Origin: Amphimedon queenslandica
Lineage: Eukaryota > Porifera > Demospongiae > Haplosclerida > Niphatidae
Length of the DNA stretch: 26,042 nucleotides
NCBI RefSeq assembly: GCF_000090795.2
Contig: NW_003546524.1
Coordinates: forward strand, 21,982-48,023
Reading direction: 5' to 3'
Shown: positions 9,014 to 19,732 of the stretch, in pieces
Layout: the number at the start of each line of letters is the position of its first letter
How positions within the stretch are numbered: position 1 is the stretch's first letter
The notes under the pieces: model-generated
What the model saw: the letters and a program-made list of their open reading frames with translations, nothing else
What the model was told of the DNA's origin: nothing
Databases searched by the model: none
Made by a program: the position numbers and the translations under genes

Positions 9014-9546
9014 TGGCGTGATAAAAATGGAGAAGTTAACTATCTATATGCAAATGCTGTAGAGAGATTGGGACAAAGAGCTATAGAACATTTGACATTA
9101 ATTTTGAAGTGAGTTATAATGATTGTGTGAGTAGATTAACTGAGGGAAAGGTGCGACAATGACTATCATTTTTTTAATAAGGGATAAATTTAATATTATT
9201 TCATAAAATTGTTGGTATTATTATTTTTAATTATCTTTAAGACAATGTGGAATTGAAACAGTGCTGCAGCACAAGAAGAGGCTCCTCCCATTCATATGTA
9301 TTTACTACAAAGAATATAAAACATTGAGGGCTTCTCCTCCTGACTTCACCTCCCAGTCATACCTAAACGTATGTACATACAGACAAATTCTTGTGAGTAA
9401 GGGCTTCGCCCAATTGCTAATAATAATAATATTTATTAGTTTATTTTTATTAAGAGACTGGAGTGAAGACTTCATTGACTCTATTATAGGAAGATAGTTA
9501 CATTGCAGAAGAGAAAGAGCTTGAAGCAATCAAGGAAAGAAGATGA
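9014..9546 (+). CDS. C-terminal fragment of an unrecognised three-exon gene
   Basis: Three segments join in a consistent frame. The first is open from 9014 and ends at 9108 before GTGAGT (phase 2). The second is 9242-9368 (acceptor TCTTTAAG, donor GTATGT, phase 0). The third is 9490-9546 (acceptor CTATTATAG) and ends with TGA. The encoded C-terminus of about 90 residues includes ERLGQRAIEHLTLIL, CGIETVLQHKKRLLPFIC and an acidic/basic helix EEKELEAIKERR. I do not recognise the family. The upstream start is blocked by TGA at 9011-9013, so earlier exons are lost or unidentified. It may be a host gene remnant, possibly truncated when the transposon arrived to its left. Confidence 0.4.
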
Positions 9547-9592
9547 AAATGAAGGAAGAAGTAAATGAATATCAATATAAGAATTATTAGTA

Positions 9593-11150
9593 TTGATGTC
9601 CAAAGCTTGAGCTGATTCCAACTTAATTTATTTCAAGTTAGGATCATTTTTTAATGTGCCAAAATCTGAAAAATTCTCTGAACCCATAGTTTTCCAAAAA
9701 ATGGCTCCGAAGTTACTCCCAATTTTTATTATATTTTTGATACACATTGATGTCCTTAGGCTATGTAGAAAGTTTGAGCAGATTCCGACTTGATTTTTTC
9801 GAGTTACATGTACATGTATGACCATTCTTATGCCAAAATACATGCATCTTAGTTATTCTTTTTCTCAAAGATTGGCTCACTCCAATATACATGTACATGC
9901 ATTCGCTGGCCAATTTTTATTAGAATGGAATGCTACATTTTATTGTGTACATGTACATGTACATGTTCTTGTGTTTATATTTTGTACATGTAAGTGTAAA
10001 TATACCAACTTTGAGCTGGGTACAATCAAATTTGGATTTTACTAAAATGATTTTTAGTTTTGTGTTTATGAGTCACAACAAAATGGCCGGAAGATTACTT
10101 TTAGTCTGTAAAGATTAAAAATATGATTTACATGTACATGTACATTGTATTCCATATTATATAAATGTTAATTATTTTGACACATGTAGGTTTGTTGCCG
10201 GCCTCCTTCAACTGATGAAATCAAGTCAAGTCATCAATCCAAGCACTTTAAAATCTTAAAAGTTAGCTATTGTTGTTGTGTACACTTTACTTGTACATGT
10301 ATATTTACATGTACATGTACATACATCACTGTTATCGAGAAGAATATTTTGATTATTGTGACCATAATTGACAAAAGGTACCTTATGGCGGATAGGAAAA
10401 TTGGTGTTTATAGCCTTAAAAATCCAACTTCCTGAGCTCCATTTATCATAAAATTAATCCAGAGGATGGAAAAAGTTACTATGTAACTTTTTGAAACATT
10501 TGTTGGCTAACAGAGCACTCACAGGTTGTTATATTTCATTATAATGATGAATTTAAAAATCCGCCATAAGGTACCTTTTGTCAATTATGGTCACATTTTA
10601 TTTATTATTATTATTTTATTATTTTATTTGTTTTTAAACTATAAGTATAAGGCTATATTTACAGTGTATATAGCTTGGGTATTTTATAAAATTTTGGCAT
10701 TGTCTTAAAATACATGTGGCTGTAACTCAAAAAATTGAAGTCAACATCAGTTCAATCTTTCTAGACAGCATAAGGATATTAGTATGTATGAGAAAATGTA
10801 ATAAAAAAATTAGTGTGATTTAGGAGCCATTTTTAGAAAAAATAAACATGGCTTGTAGCCTTGGGTATTTTTCAGAATTTTAGTGTTTCTTTAAGATGGC
10901 TGTAACTTGAAAAATTAAAAATGGGATTAGCTCAAAGATCTTACACAGCATAAGGACATCAATATGTATCAGAAAATGTAAAAAATGATGTGATTTTGGA
11001 GCCATTGTGTGTTTTTCAGAACTTAGGCATTTTTTAAATTGACTATAACTCAAAAAGCGTAAGTCTAAATCAGCTCTAACTTTCTGCATAGCATAAGGTC
11101 ATCAATGCATACATGTACAATAAAAATTAGGATGATTTTGGAGCCATTTT
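9593..11150. repeat. Divergent repeat family in two opposite orientations
   Basis: A degenerate unit contains CAGCATAAGGACATCAAT, a TGTATCAGAAAATGTAA-like stretch and GGAGCCATTTT. It occurs on the plus strand with its core at 10766, 10946 and 11089 (spacings 180 and 143 bp). It occurs on the minus strand at about 9593-9700 and 9738-9830. The two groups face each other around the MITE at 10357-10595 and many ACATGTACATGT palindromes. The units are too degraded to translate. Confidence 0.7.
10357..10595. mobile_element. MITE with 37-bp perfect terminal inverted repeats
   Basis: The left end 10357-10393 (TGTGACCATAATTGACAAAA, then GGTACCTTATGGCGGAT) is exactly the reverse complement of 10559-10595. 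The element is 239 bp, non-coding, and its ends start TGTGA. No perfect target duplication is evident next to the ends. Identical long ends suggest recent activity or conversion. The superfamily is uncertain; the TGTNR start would fit Ginger-type mobilisation. Confidence 0.85.
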
Positions 11151-12513
11151 AATACTGATGTACATGTGCAATGTACATGTAATACTGATAGTGATAGTAA
11201 ACTTTTTGTTTTGTTTTAAGCCTATATGTAGGTAATGCAGTATAATGCAGTCTACATGTATGTACATACAATGTACATGACATGTATGTACTTATACATT
11301 TACATGCTGTAATCATGTAACTATCATGTGACATTACATGTACATGTATTCTTCAATAGGTTGGATGGTGATGAGTAGGAGTGTCTCAGTGGGAGGAGTC
11401 TGTGCATTGATCCAGAGTATAATGTACTGTGGAGATTTGATGAGAGCAGTTTTGAAATAATTATGTTGTTATGATTCTGTTGCAGCTGAAGTTAAAGGTT
11501 AGAAATGATCCTCTTCCTCCCTTTCCTATAGTATTATGTACTATAGTATTTAATGTACTGTAATGTACTATAGTATTTGTTATTTTATTTAATGTGAGCA
11601 ATCTGAGCATACACCATACCAACACACTGTTATTGTAGTTACATGTATGTGCAGCCATACATATCAATGTACATGTACATAAAACAAAGCATGCAATTCA
11701 CATTTTGTACATTAAGAGTAAGTAGCTTGATCTCTTTCTCTCTTTTCCTTCATTTTTATCTCTTCCTCCATTCTTTTCTCCTCTTCCTCCATACTTTATA
11801 GTTCATAACTCTTGACATGTATGTATACATATGCACACACAGTTTACTTAATTGTTTAATGACATATCTTATGTGTACAATAATTTTCCCTCTCTTCCTC
11901 TCCCTCCCTCTCTCCAGATTTAGAGGGTACTATTAAATCCTTCATTACATGTACATGTATGTCTCCCTCAGTCTAAAGGCTCAGTCATCACAAGGTTCAA
12001 TGCTTCAATGAATCTCTTATTATCATTACACACTCTCCACTAATCCTCCTTTATCATTGCAACACTCTCCACTAATCCTCCTTTATCATTGCAAGCTTTG
12101 ACTGGTAGGAAAGTAAAATCTTTCTCTGTTGACGACTGTCACATTGTCTCAAGATTTAATTGTAAGTTCAGTAGTAGTAACAGGTCATGCAAGTACAAAT
12201 GTATTTCCTTAGCTATTTATTTACATGTACATGTACATGTGCTATATACACGTAGTCTCTCTTAATGAACACTCTTTATAGCGTACACCTCCACTTAACA
12301 GACAGCACCTAGCGAACCTTACTGTATAAAATGACCTCTAAATAACAGAGAAACTTTTTATCTATAAGCATCATGTACTTGTACAATTTTTACATGTACA
12401 TGTATATAAAAACTATAATAATTCAAAATTGGCAAATATTATTCTTTTATTTATTTGCATGTATCTATTTATTTATTATTTATTTGTTTGTTTATTGTAC
12501 ATGTAGCTCATAG
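11151..12513. repeat. ACATGTACATGT-rich intergenic stretch with a 32-bp tandem duplication
   Basis: Alternating ACATGTAC palindromes recur, for example near 11160-11180, 11335-11350, 11665-11680, 11945-11960, 12220-12240 and 12390-12405. A 32-bp unit starting CACTCTCCACTAATCC is tandemly duplicated at 12031-12062 and 12063-12094. Pyrimidine-rich CTCTTCC tracts lie at 11725-11800 and 11888-11920. I see no confident gene; a weak open stretch at about 11357-11458 is not supported by splice sites at both ends. Confidence 0.6.
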
Positions 12514-12639
12514 TGGTGGGTTGGATTACAATGCTGGATCAATAGAAGCAGTATGAATAGTTCAGTCCTGATTGAGACATATTCCTTGGGTGGGTTTTGT
12601 CTATATGGAGGGCCTGGTGACTACAACATTAAAGTCAAA
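12514..12639 (+). CDS. Orphan exon candidate
   Basis: A 126-nt open segment, 42 codons, lies between an acceptor (GTAGCTCATAG, preceded by a T-rich tract) and a strong donor GTAAGT at 12640. It encodes a Trp/Gly/Ser-rich peptide including CWINRSSMNSSVLIE, with two potential N-glycosylation sites, and GGFCLYGGPGDYNIKVK. The upstream in-frame TAG lies exactly at the acceptor, as expected for an exon boundary. The family is unrecognised and no partner exons are proven. It could be an exon of an extracellular or membrane protein, or chance. Confidence 0.3.
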
Positions 12640-13520
12640 GTAAGTTACATGCATATTTACATGTACTTTGATTTAAAATGGTCTTAGTTATCATGTGTGC
12701 TCAAACATGATGGGTTCTCTAAAAGGGGAATTCCTATTATGGTGTTGCATGTATTATTAACATTATTACCAAGCGCTAGCGCTTGGTATGTAGGGTTGAG
12801 TTTGACTAGCGCACCCACAAAATGGCTGCCATCCCAGAAGCATTGAGCCAGTGAAAATCTTCAGGAATTCTTTATGGCTTATCTGACAGTCAGGATGTCC
12901 TTTATAATTTTATTAGAACAGGTTAGTGTTATAAAAAGTAGTTAAAAACTTCCATAAGATAGTTATACGGCAAATGAATGCATGCATGCCTGCATGCACC
13001 AAATGTTCAGCTTTCTCCTTCTTCTTCCACAGTTAAGGAAGAACTAGTCCTACAGTTTTTATCCTAGAAATATAATTTTTGCACCATTGTATTGCACTTC
13101 AGGGACGCTAGTGCAGTGTGGCTTGGCATTGTAATTCTACAAAAGTAATTTTGTCGTCATTTTCAAGCACTCATTGACTCATCAAGTGGTTGGACGCCAT
13201 TTTGATGCATCCAACTGCGCATGCTCAGTATTCAGTATTCAATGCCCGCCTATGGGAACTCCTTTTCGGAGTCCTTTGTTCTGCGCTTACTGACTGATCT
13301 TGAGATGATGTGCTTGCCTAAACACCCTATCTACTTACACCAAGATTCTCTGGAAGTGAGAGAAATTATTGTAAAATGATAAACGTAAATAATTTTGATT
13401 AATTACTTATCCACAGAGTTTGTATTCAATTTGCCTTCATTGTCTTCATTACTACTGACAATCTCTTCAAATAAGGTAAATATATACGTAAATTGTCTGT
13501 ATTATACATTTATCGGTATG
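12640..13520. other. Intergenic stretch with a perfect 22-bp palindrome
   Basis: TACCAAGCGCTAGCGCTTGGTA at 12767-12788 is self-complementary over its full length, with the centre GCTAGC. A GCATGC-rich run lies at about 12977-12998. The stretch around 12790-13210 has two CAAAATGGC/GCCATTTTG-like blocks (12819-12827 and 13197-13205) that could be parts of an old inverted-repeat element. No gene is supported. Confidence 0.5.
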
Positions 13521-13776
13521 TAGTCTCGCCATGCCCCTTCGCTACCTGCAGAGCTGGAGGAAGGGTCTGCATGGAGACCGTGCACTGCCATCTAAAATGT
13601 GTGCAAAGAAGAAAGAAGAACACATTGTTGAGCTACATCATGTGACAGAGGAGACCAGATCGGTCAAAATAGCTGAAACTGATGCTTTGCAGCTAAGAAA
13701 AGTTGAGGATATAGTCCCTTGAACATCTCTTGCAGATCCTTCCTCCGCAGGTAAGCGAAGGGGTGGGGCGAGACTA
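13521..13776. mobile_element. TA-flanked MITE with about 45-bp inverted ends
   Basis: Left end TAGTCTCGCCATGCCCCTTC from 13521 is mirrored by the right end, whose reverse complement reads TAGTCTCGCCCCACCCCTTC and finishes at 13776. The similarity continues through GCTACCTGC and GGAGGAAGG for about 45 bp. TA at both ends suggests Tc1/mariner-type integration. A 63-codon ORF (13531-13722, starting MPLRYLQSW) spans most of it; its start lies in the terminal repeat, so it is probably incidental. Confidence 0.8.
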
Positions 13777-13952
13777 ATGGGTATGTTAAATGGTGGGGCT
13801 TAAACGCCCTCCCCAGTCCATGTGCATGTACGTGCAGCCTCGATTAGGGAATGGCTTCCATGGACCATGCATGGCCGTGTCCTACTACTATTATATTTAG
13901 GCTACTCCAATTAGATTTATACACATTTCCCACCCACATGGTCCCCCCTTAC

Positions 13953-14204
13953 TACCTTAAGGTTACTTTTAAATGCGGGTACTATTAATTGCGAATTTTG
14001 CGTTTGGGTTAAAAATCGCAATTATTAATACGCGCAATTATTAATACGCGCAATTATTAATACGCGCAATTATTAATGATGACATCATGATGCCATATAA
14101 CTATTAGTAATAATTACTTAATCGCACTTTTTAATACCAGCAAAATCTACCTTGTGCTAAAATCGTAAAATTTAGTACCCGCAATTAAAAGTCACTCTAA
14201 GGTA
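13953..14204. mobile_element. MITE with TACCTTA ends and internal 16-bp tandem repeat
   Basis: Left end 13953 TACCTTAAGGTTACTTTTAA and right end (reverse complement TACCTTAGAGTGACTTTTAA, finishing at 14204) match over about 32 bp, through GCGGGTACTA. The 252-bp element begins and ends with TA. Its centre holds about 3.8 copies of the 16-bp unit CGCAATTATTAATACG (14017 to about 14077), followed by the palindromic GATGACATCATG. It is non-coding. Confidence 0.85.
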
Positions 14205-14679
14205 TTTCATTCCTGTAGGTAATATTCATGGCTGCTAATATTTGCAATAATAAAATAATAAAAGCTTTAGTGGAGCCATTCACAATAGTGACTTGTTCTG
14301 TTTCCGTTAGCTTCTTGTATGAACCTCTACCTCCAACCTCCTTCTGAAAATTGTTGCTAGTTGGCCGGTCGTGATAACAAACCACAACTGGAATGGGTGG
14401 AGAGTTTCAAGATACAGTGGTGAGTTCTGAAAACTGGTGAAAGCAGCTTCAATAAGACCAAGGGCTAGTAAGAAGTAATAAAAACTCAATAACACTGCAT
14501 CAGAAGGCTTGGCTTTAATATCAATTACATCTGGTATACATGTACATGCATGATAGTTACTGGTCACAGTAACAAATTGTGAATATTAGTAGCCATGAAT
14601 ATGTCACAATTCTACGGTATTGCAGTTGTTTATACTAGTTATAATGAGTAAAGTAATAAACAAATGTGCCCGCCCACCT
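14205..14679. other. No confident gene; overlapping minus-strand ORFs of unknown status
   Basis: Two overlapping minus-strand open frames (14567-14307 and 14385-14197) exist. One encodes a hydrophobic AVLLSFYYFLLALGLIEAAF stretch. Neither has recognisable motifs nor convincing splice or start context, so I treat them as non-coding unless transcripts show otherwise. Confidence 0.3.
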
Positions 14680-14689
14680 NNNNNNNNNN
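14680..14689. other. Assembly gap (10 N)
   Basis: Ten consecutive N characters. The true distance and content are unknown, so features either side may not be contiguous as shown. Confidence 0.99.
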
Positions 14690-15356
14690 AAGTCATAGCG
14701 AGTCACAATGCGTCACTGCAGAATTTCTGCAGCTAGCTAACAAGACTGGTATATACGAGGTTCCTGACCCTCCGTTTTCGCAAGGGTCAGGCCACGCCTG
14801 ACTAGTGTAAGCAGTGGTACTCCAGATAACAGTAAGCCCAGTCACACACACACACACACACAGGCCATGTGATAGAGATACATGTAATCAAAACCAATGC
14901 CTACATGAACTAATATACTTTGTTTATATATGTAAACTACATGTACACTATGGTCATAACCACTACACACACCTGTGTTTAACAAGTGGATGTACGTGTA
15001 CACGCAACACATACCCCCTGTCCAACACAACTTATAATATGTCCTTAAAATCTAACACTACTGTACCTTCAAAATCAATAATGGTGCGGAGGGCAGGTAG
15101 AGAGGGGAAAGTTGGATCCATAAAAGTACTTTAACCCCCAGTTCTGGTTCTTAAGGCCAGACTGCCTTGCCACCCGTCCGCCATGACTGCTTTGGAACCA
15201 CTAAGCAAGTACCACCACAAACCACACCCACAAATTATGTATACGCTTGTGTAATTTCTTATGTTTAATTTATGTAATTACCTGCGTAAAGACACATGGG
15301 GTTGCACTAGAGTGATACCAGGTGAGCTGAGAATGGAATACTAAAGTAGTAAGGGC
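14690..15356. repeat. Intergenic stretch with a hairpin and a CA microsatellite
   Basis: A 9-bp stem pairs CCTGACCCT (14763-14771) with AGGGTCAGG (14783-14791). A (CA)10 tract occupies 14843-14862. The ORFs overlapping the CA tract on both strands are composed of repeat and ACATGTAC sequence and are not credible genes. Confidence 0.7.
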
Positions 15357-15625
15357 CAGTGGCGGATCTAAGGGTGGGCCTGGCTGGGCCAGGCCCACCC
15401 AAAAATTTTGTGCAATAATTTAAAATTAACTTTTTAATGTAAACTACTATGTAAACTGTGAAGCATGACTTTAAAAACAATTTGTAAACCACAAAGGAGC
15501 TCATTTTAACTGGCTAAATCTTCAAAATTTTGACTTTCAATGCAGGATTTGTTGGCCACACCCACTAATTAGCCCACCTATATCATCAGTGCCCACCCAA
15601 AAATTCAATCCTAGATCCGCCACTG
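15357..15625. mobile_element. MITE with CAGTGGCGGATCTA ends, hAT-like
   Basis: CAGTGGCGGATCTAAGG at 15357 and its inverted counterpart (reverse complement CAGTGGCGGATCTAGG, finishing at 15625) bound a 269-bp non-coding element. CAGTGGCGGA-type ends are common in hAT-family elements of animals. The 8-bp flanks match only weakly (4 of 8), so the target duplication is decayed or absent. A strong hairpin with a 13-bp stem and 3-nt loop, rich in G and C, sits at 15372-15400. Confidence 0.75.
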
Positions 15626-16560
15626 GCAGAGTCCTTAAGCAACTTTGTAGCAAAAATCTTATCACAAGAAGAACTAAGAATAATAATTACAACTCATTAA
15701 TAAACATTAATAATCATTAGTATCATGAATAGATAATGAGTTAGGAATAATAGTTACAGGAGTGACTAGTTTATTAAAACTTGTAATTACATTATATAAT
15801 GCTTTGTTCCCATTTTTCCTGCAAAACAGTTTATGATTATAATAGAGTCTTGTGGGCCACAAGGTCAATTTACTGTATAGCAGAAGGAAAAATTTTGGCG
15901 AATTTTTGGTGATTGGCACATGTGTTATTGAACTTGATTCAAAATAGCAGGCTTTATTTTGGTAAACAATTAACAAAGCATTAAATTTCCTTAAGTTTCC
16001 CCCTCCAAAATTAACAATTGTATTTAAATTTTTGGTTTGCAATGAATGAAATCATCATTTTAAACTGCTAAATTATAACTATGTATAATTGCCTACACCA
16101 GTCAGTTGACTTCTACTGCTGGTATTACATTAGCTCATAGTGGATGTATGCATTACACATGTACATGCAGGACATATCGTATACATTATACCAAGAGTGG
16201 ATAATTATTTATCAACCCTTGATTATACATTTGTGGTAACTGCCTAGTTCATTCAATTAACTATAATATAATAACCATGCATCCTCCATATAAATAGTCC
16301 TGCATTGATCAAATTTCTTCAGTTGTAAAGTTGTCTTCACTCTTCTGTTCTCATACTCTACTCCAATTCTTCTACAATTTTGTTCCATTGGCTAGTATTT
16401 CAGTATCATTGGTAGCTTAAGCTACATTATTCATTTCATATTATTCAATATTGTTATTGTATGTAGTTGTGTGTACCTGAGCGTTACTGAGCTTTAGCTT
16501 TACAATGTATCAGCCCCTCCCTTTTTTGTCTGGCTGGCTAGGCTGCTTCATTGGCAGGTC
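15626..16560. other. Intergenic stretch, no gene supported
   Basis: A minus-strand open frame of 111 codons (16042-15707) is present. Its content (for example KFFLLLYSKLTLWPTRLYY) reads as repeat-derived non-coding sequence with GGAAAAATTTTGGCGAATTT-type blocks resembling dispersed repeats. No splice structure or domain supports a gene. Confidence 0.4.
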
Positions 16561-16770
16561 CATGTGCTGATACAGGTTGTTGTGGGTTACCGCTGTGTGC
16601 ATTCTCATTTGCTATACATGTGGCGCCACGGGTTTGGGGTAAGACATGTGTCATTAGTTATTATCCATGCAGTCATTATTTCTGCTGTTGTAATTGTGTT
16701 TGAGGTTGTTATGGCATATTTGTCGGTAGAACCACTAGTCCTCCATCTCATTTGTGGGTAGGAATCTTAC

Positions 16771-16825
16771 TCATTTTATTTTATTTTATTTTATTTATTT
16801 TATTTTATTTGTTTATTTATTTTTC
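16771..16825 (+). repeat. (TTTTA)n low-complexity tract
   Basis: A run of TTTTA/TTTA units immediately upstream of the retrotransposon ORF1 relic. It may mark the 5' junction of the element or an older tail of another one. Confidence 0.8.
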
Positions 16826-16833
16826 TACTGGGG

Positions 16834-17620
16834 TTGTTACCTTCCTCCTTCTATCTCTCACTGGGTCTGTTACTCTCAGTGTTGCTACAGGTTGGCCCTT
16901 TGTCTTGGGATCGCTCCCACCTCCTGCGTCTGTGTCCACAGTGCCCCTCTTCACTTCTGCCCCCTCCCTCCCAGTGGTGCCCTTCGCCCCATTACCTGTC
17001 ATGTCTGGTGGGACCTCCCCTTTCCCACAGCCACTGTCAATCCCCAGCCATCTACCTCAGATGGGTCTCAGTTTGTCCCTATCTTCTGAACCCATTCCTG
17101 CTAGACTCATTCAAAGGATTCGGGAGAGACAATTTATTGAAATTCGAGACCTCCTGGGAGACAACATTGCCCTATCCCAACATTTGAGGCTGCCGCAGGG
17201 TGCTTCCTCACTGTGGTCCCTGCTTCCCACCCCCGCCTTCGGGAAGTTTCCTCGCTACCATCATGGGTGTACTGTTTTTTGCCATACTTGGCTGTGTTGG
17301 TCCCAGACCAATCTGTTCGTGTTCGTCTGGTGTATGCCAGACTGATAGTGAGAGAAGATCTATGCCATGGTGGTTGGGGCTGACTTGATTACGACCACCT
17401 GTTTCAGCAATAGGTGGTACTAGATCTATCCTTGCAGTGGGGAATCCTCCATCCTAGTCTAGTGGCTTCTACTGTATTCAGTCATTGTTCTGAATTGGGG
17501 TCATTTTGTAGTTTATGCCAAGGATTTGATCACTCATCCTCAGATTGTGTGATGACCTTTCTCAGGCACCCGACTCGTCAGGGTTTTGGGCCTAGGAATA
17601 CTCAGATTTGTCTGTCATAG
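16834..17620 (+). pseudogene. ORF1/gag-like relic with CCHC zinc knuckle
   Basis: A Pro/Ser/Leu-rich leader precedes PIPARLIQRIRERQFIEIRD (about 17090-17150), like the vPxrLvxrIxxgxFvemxdLL block of gag-like proteins in invertebrate retroelements. After a frame change near 17280 it reads VRVRLVYARLIVREDLCHGG, a stop, LDYDHLFQQ, a stop, then a segment ending in a C-x2-C-x4-H-x4-C knuckle (17507-17548). Knuckle proteins of this kind bind nucleic acid. At least two stops and one frameshift disable it. Confidence 0.6.
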
Positions 17621-17649
17621 AATGAGGGCCGCTGTTCGTTGCTGGTAAT

Positions 17650-19732
17650 ATTTGGGACATTGTCCTTTGCAGCAGTTTCTGCGAGTTTATAAAAGACACT
17701 CATACTCTTACTTCCTCTCTTTTGTCTTCTGATCATTTTTCTCTCTCATTCATTGTTTCCCTTCCATTCAAAAAGCCTGTTTCAAGTGGTAGGACTTGGT
17801 TTTACAACTACAAAAAAACTGACTTTGATGCACTCAATTCATTTTTGCTAGACTTTGATTTCTCTCCAATTTATCAATCGAAAGATGTTGATTTTATCTG
17901 GTCTTTTATTGAGGGTGCCATGCTTTCTTTGATCTCTCTTTTTACACCTTTGGATGAGGTCAGTTCTCATCAGTTCCCTAAGTGGTTTACCCCTTACATC
18001 AGACACCTATTACATTGTGTGCATTTCTAAAGGAGACAATATTAGAAATCTAAACCTTCTCACTTTACTAGATTAATGTGTGTTGAATGTAAGCTTCAGC
18101 TATGTATTACTGATGCCCGCCTTGCTTATGAGAAAGATCTTATCAGTGGCTTTATTGGTAATAAAAGTACTAAACTCTATAATCATATACACAATCTAAC
18201 TGGTAAGAGCAAATTCCCTCCAGTTATGTATTATGGTGATAGCTCTGTTGACAATGCAAACTACAAATTCAAATTGTTCAACCATTTCTTTCATTCTGTT
18301 TTTAAATGTCCCTCCACATATGCTTTATCCCCACCACCAGAGCCCATTTATCACTTATTTTAAACCTGTGCTGTTTATGCAATTATCCCAGATAAGTGGA
18401 AGCATCTATATCTGCTCTCCTCAGTTTCTAAGGTTTTTGAGGAGATAGTTTTTGAGAAAGTATATTATGATTTTATTCTTGATGGTGTTATTTCTAACTG
18501 TCAATATGGATTTTTGAAGAATAGGTCCACTGTCAAACAACTATTACTGCATGCCTATCACATTATACAGGCTCTGGATGACAAAAAAAGTATGATGATA
18601 GTATGCTTGATATCAAGAAAGCCTTTGATACGGTTTCCCATGATCTTTTACTATCTAAACTTTGGTCATGTGGTGTAACTGGAGCATTGTGGCACCTCTT
18701 CAGGAATTACTTGTCAGACCGAATGCACGGTGTCACAATTGAGGGATCTGAGGTGCCCCAAGGTAGTATCCTGGAGCCACTGCTCTTCATTATCAAAATA
18801 AATGACCTACCTTCATTTGTTTCCTTCTCTTAATCACTCCTTTTCTCAGACGATTCTAAGATCTCCAAGTTAATTAACTCTCCTGAAGATAATATTTTGC
18901 TTCACAAAGATCTGGATTCTCTATCTCAGTGGAGTATGGTCTCAGGTCTCAACTTCAATGCATTCAAGTCCTTTCATATGTCTTTTAGAAATGATGGTGC
19001 TTCTGCTTATGAGTATTTCCTGAACAGATCTAGGGTAAAATGTGTATCAACTTGGAGAGATTTGGGTCAGTGTCACCTTTTCCCAATCCTTGACGTGGTC
19101 TAGCCACTATGTTCATATTATTCAGAAAGCATATGCTAAATTGAGTCTTGTTAGAAGAACCTTTTCTGTTCATTCTCCTACCTATGTTAAGAAGATGCTC
19201 TATTTAACCCTAGTTCGCTCTCAATTGACATATTTATCTCAAGTATGGAGACCTATGCTCATTGAGGATATAGAGTCATTAGAGAGAGAACAGTGTCATG
19301 CCACTAAATATATGCTAAATGATTGGGAGTCTGATTACCGTTCAAGGCTTGTGGCACTACATCTTATACCTCTGCACTATTTTCTTGAGCTACAGGACAT
19401 CATTTTTTTATATTGTGTCTCAAATATCCAGACCCTAGTTTTGATATTTATGAGTTTGTATCATTTTCATCCAGCTGTACTAGCTCTGCTACTAAATCCT
19501 CAATTTGCAGATCTCGTCATTTATATTTCAATAGAATCGCTAGATTATGGAACTTTCTCCCACCCGTAGACCTCTCACTCTCCCTCACTACTATTAAATC
19601 ACATCTTTTAAAATTCTTCTGGAATCATTTTCTCGCACATTTTGACCCAATTGATACTTGCTCCTTTCATATAATGTGTCCATGCTCAGCTTGTCATATA
19701 AAGAATCCAGCTCCAAGCTCATTCTCTTGATT
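17650..19732 (+). pseudogene. Endonuclease end plus reverse transcriptase relic
   Basis: The endonuclease is reduced to its last part, with the SDH motif in SSDHFSLSF (near 17724-17750); the catalytic N-terminal half is missing. A linker with PKWFTPYIRHLL follows. The RT domain has LLSSVSKVFEEIVFEK and QYGFLKNRST (about 18410-18535), motif A LDIKKAFDTVSHD (Asp codon 18627-18629), motif B VPQGSILEPLLF, and motif C FSDD (18843-18854; the usual form is FADD/YADD). The C-terminal part has RLWNFLPP and the Cys/His motif CSFHIMCPCSAC (about 19660-19695). Frame changes occur near 18360, 18600, 19060 and 19420. RT segments before LLSSVSK appear deleted. Confidence 0.8.

Noticed and set aside
11357..11458. 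Possible exon after an AATAG acceptor
   Set aside because: Two frames look partly coding, but one ends in TAA without known content and the other has an internal stop; no partner exon fits.
14842..15134. ORFs spanning the CA microsatellite on both strands
   Set aside because: They consist of (CA)n, ACATGTAC repeats and low-complexity sequence, with no domain or conservation-like pattern.
15707..16042. 111-codon minus-strand ORF
   Set aside because: AT-rich, no domain, no start or splice context; its blocks look like dispersed repeat sequence rather than protein.
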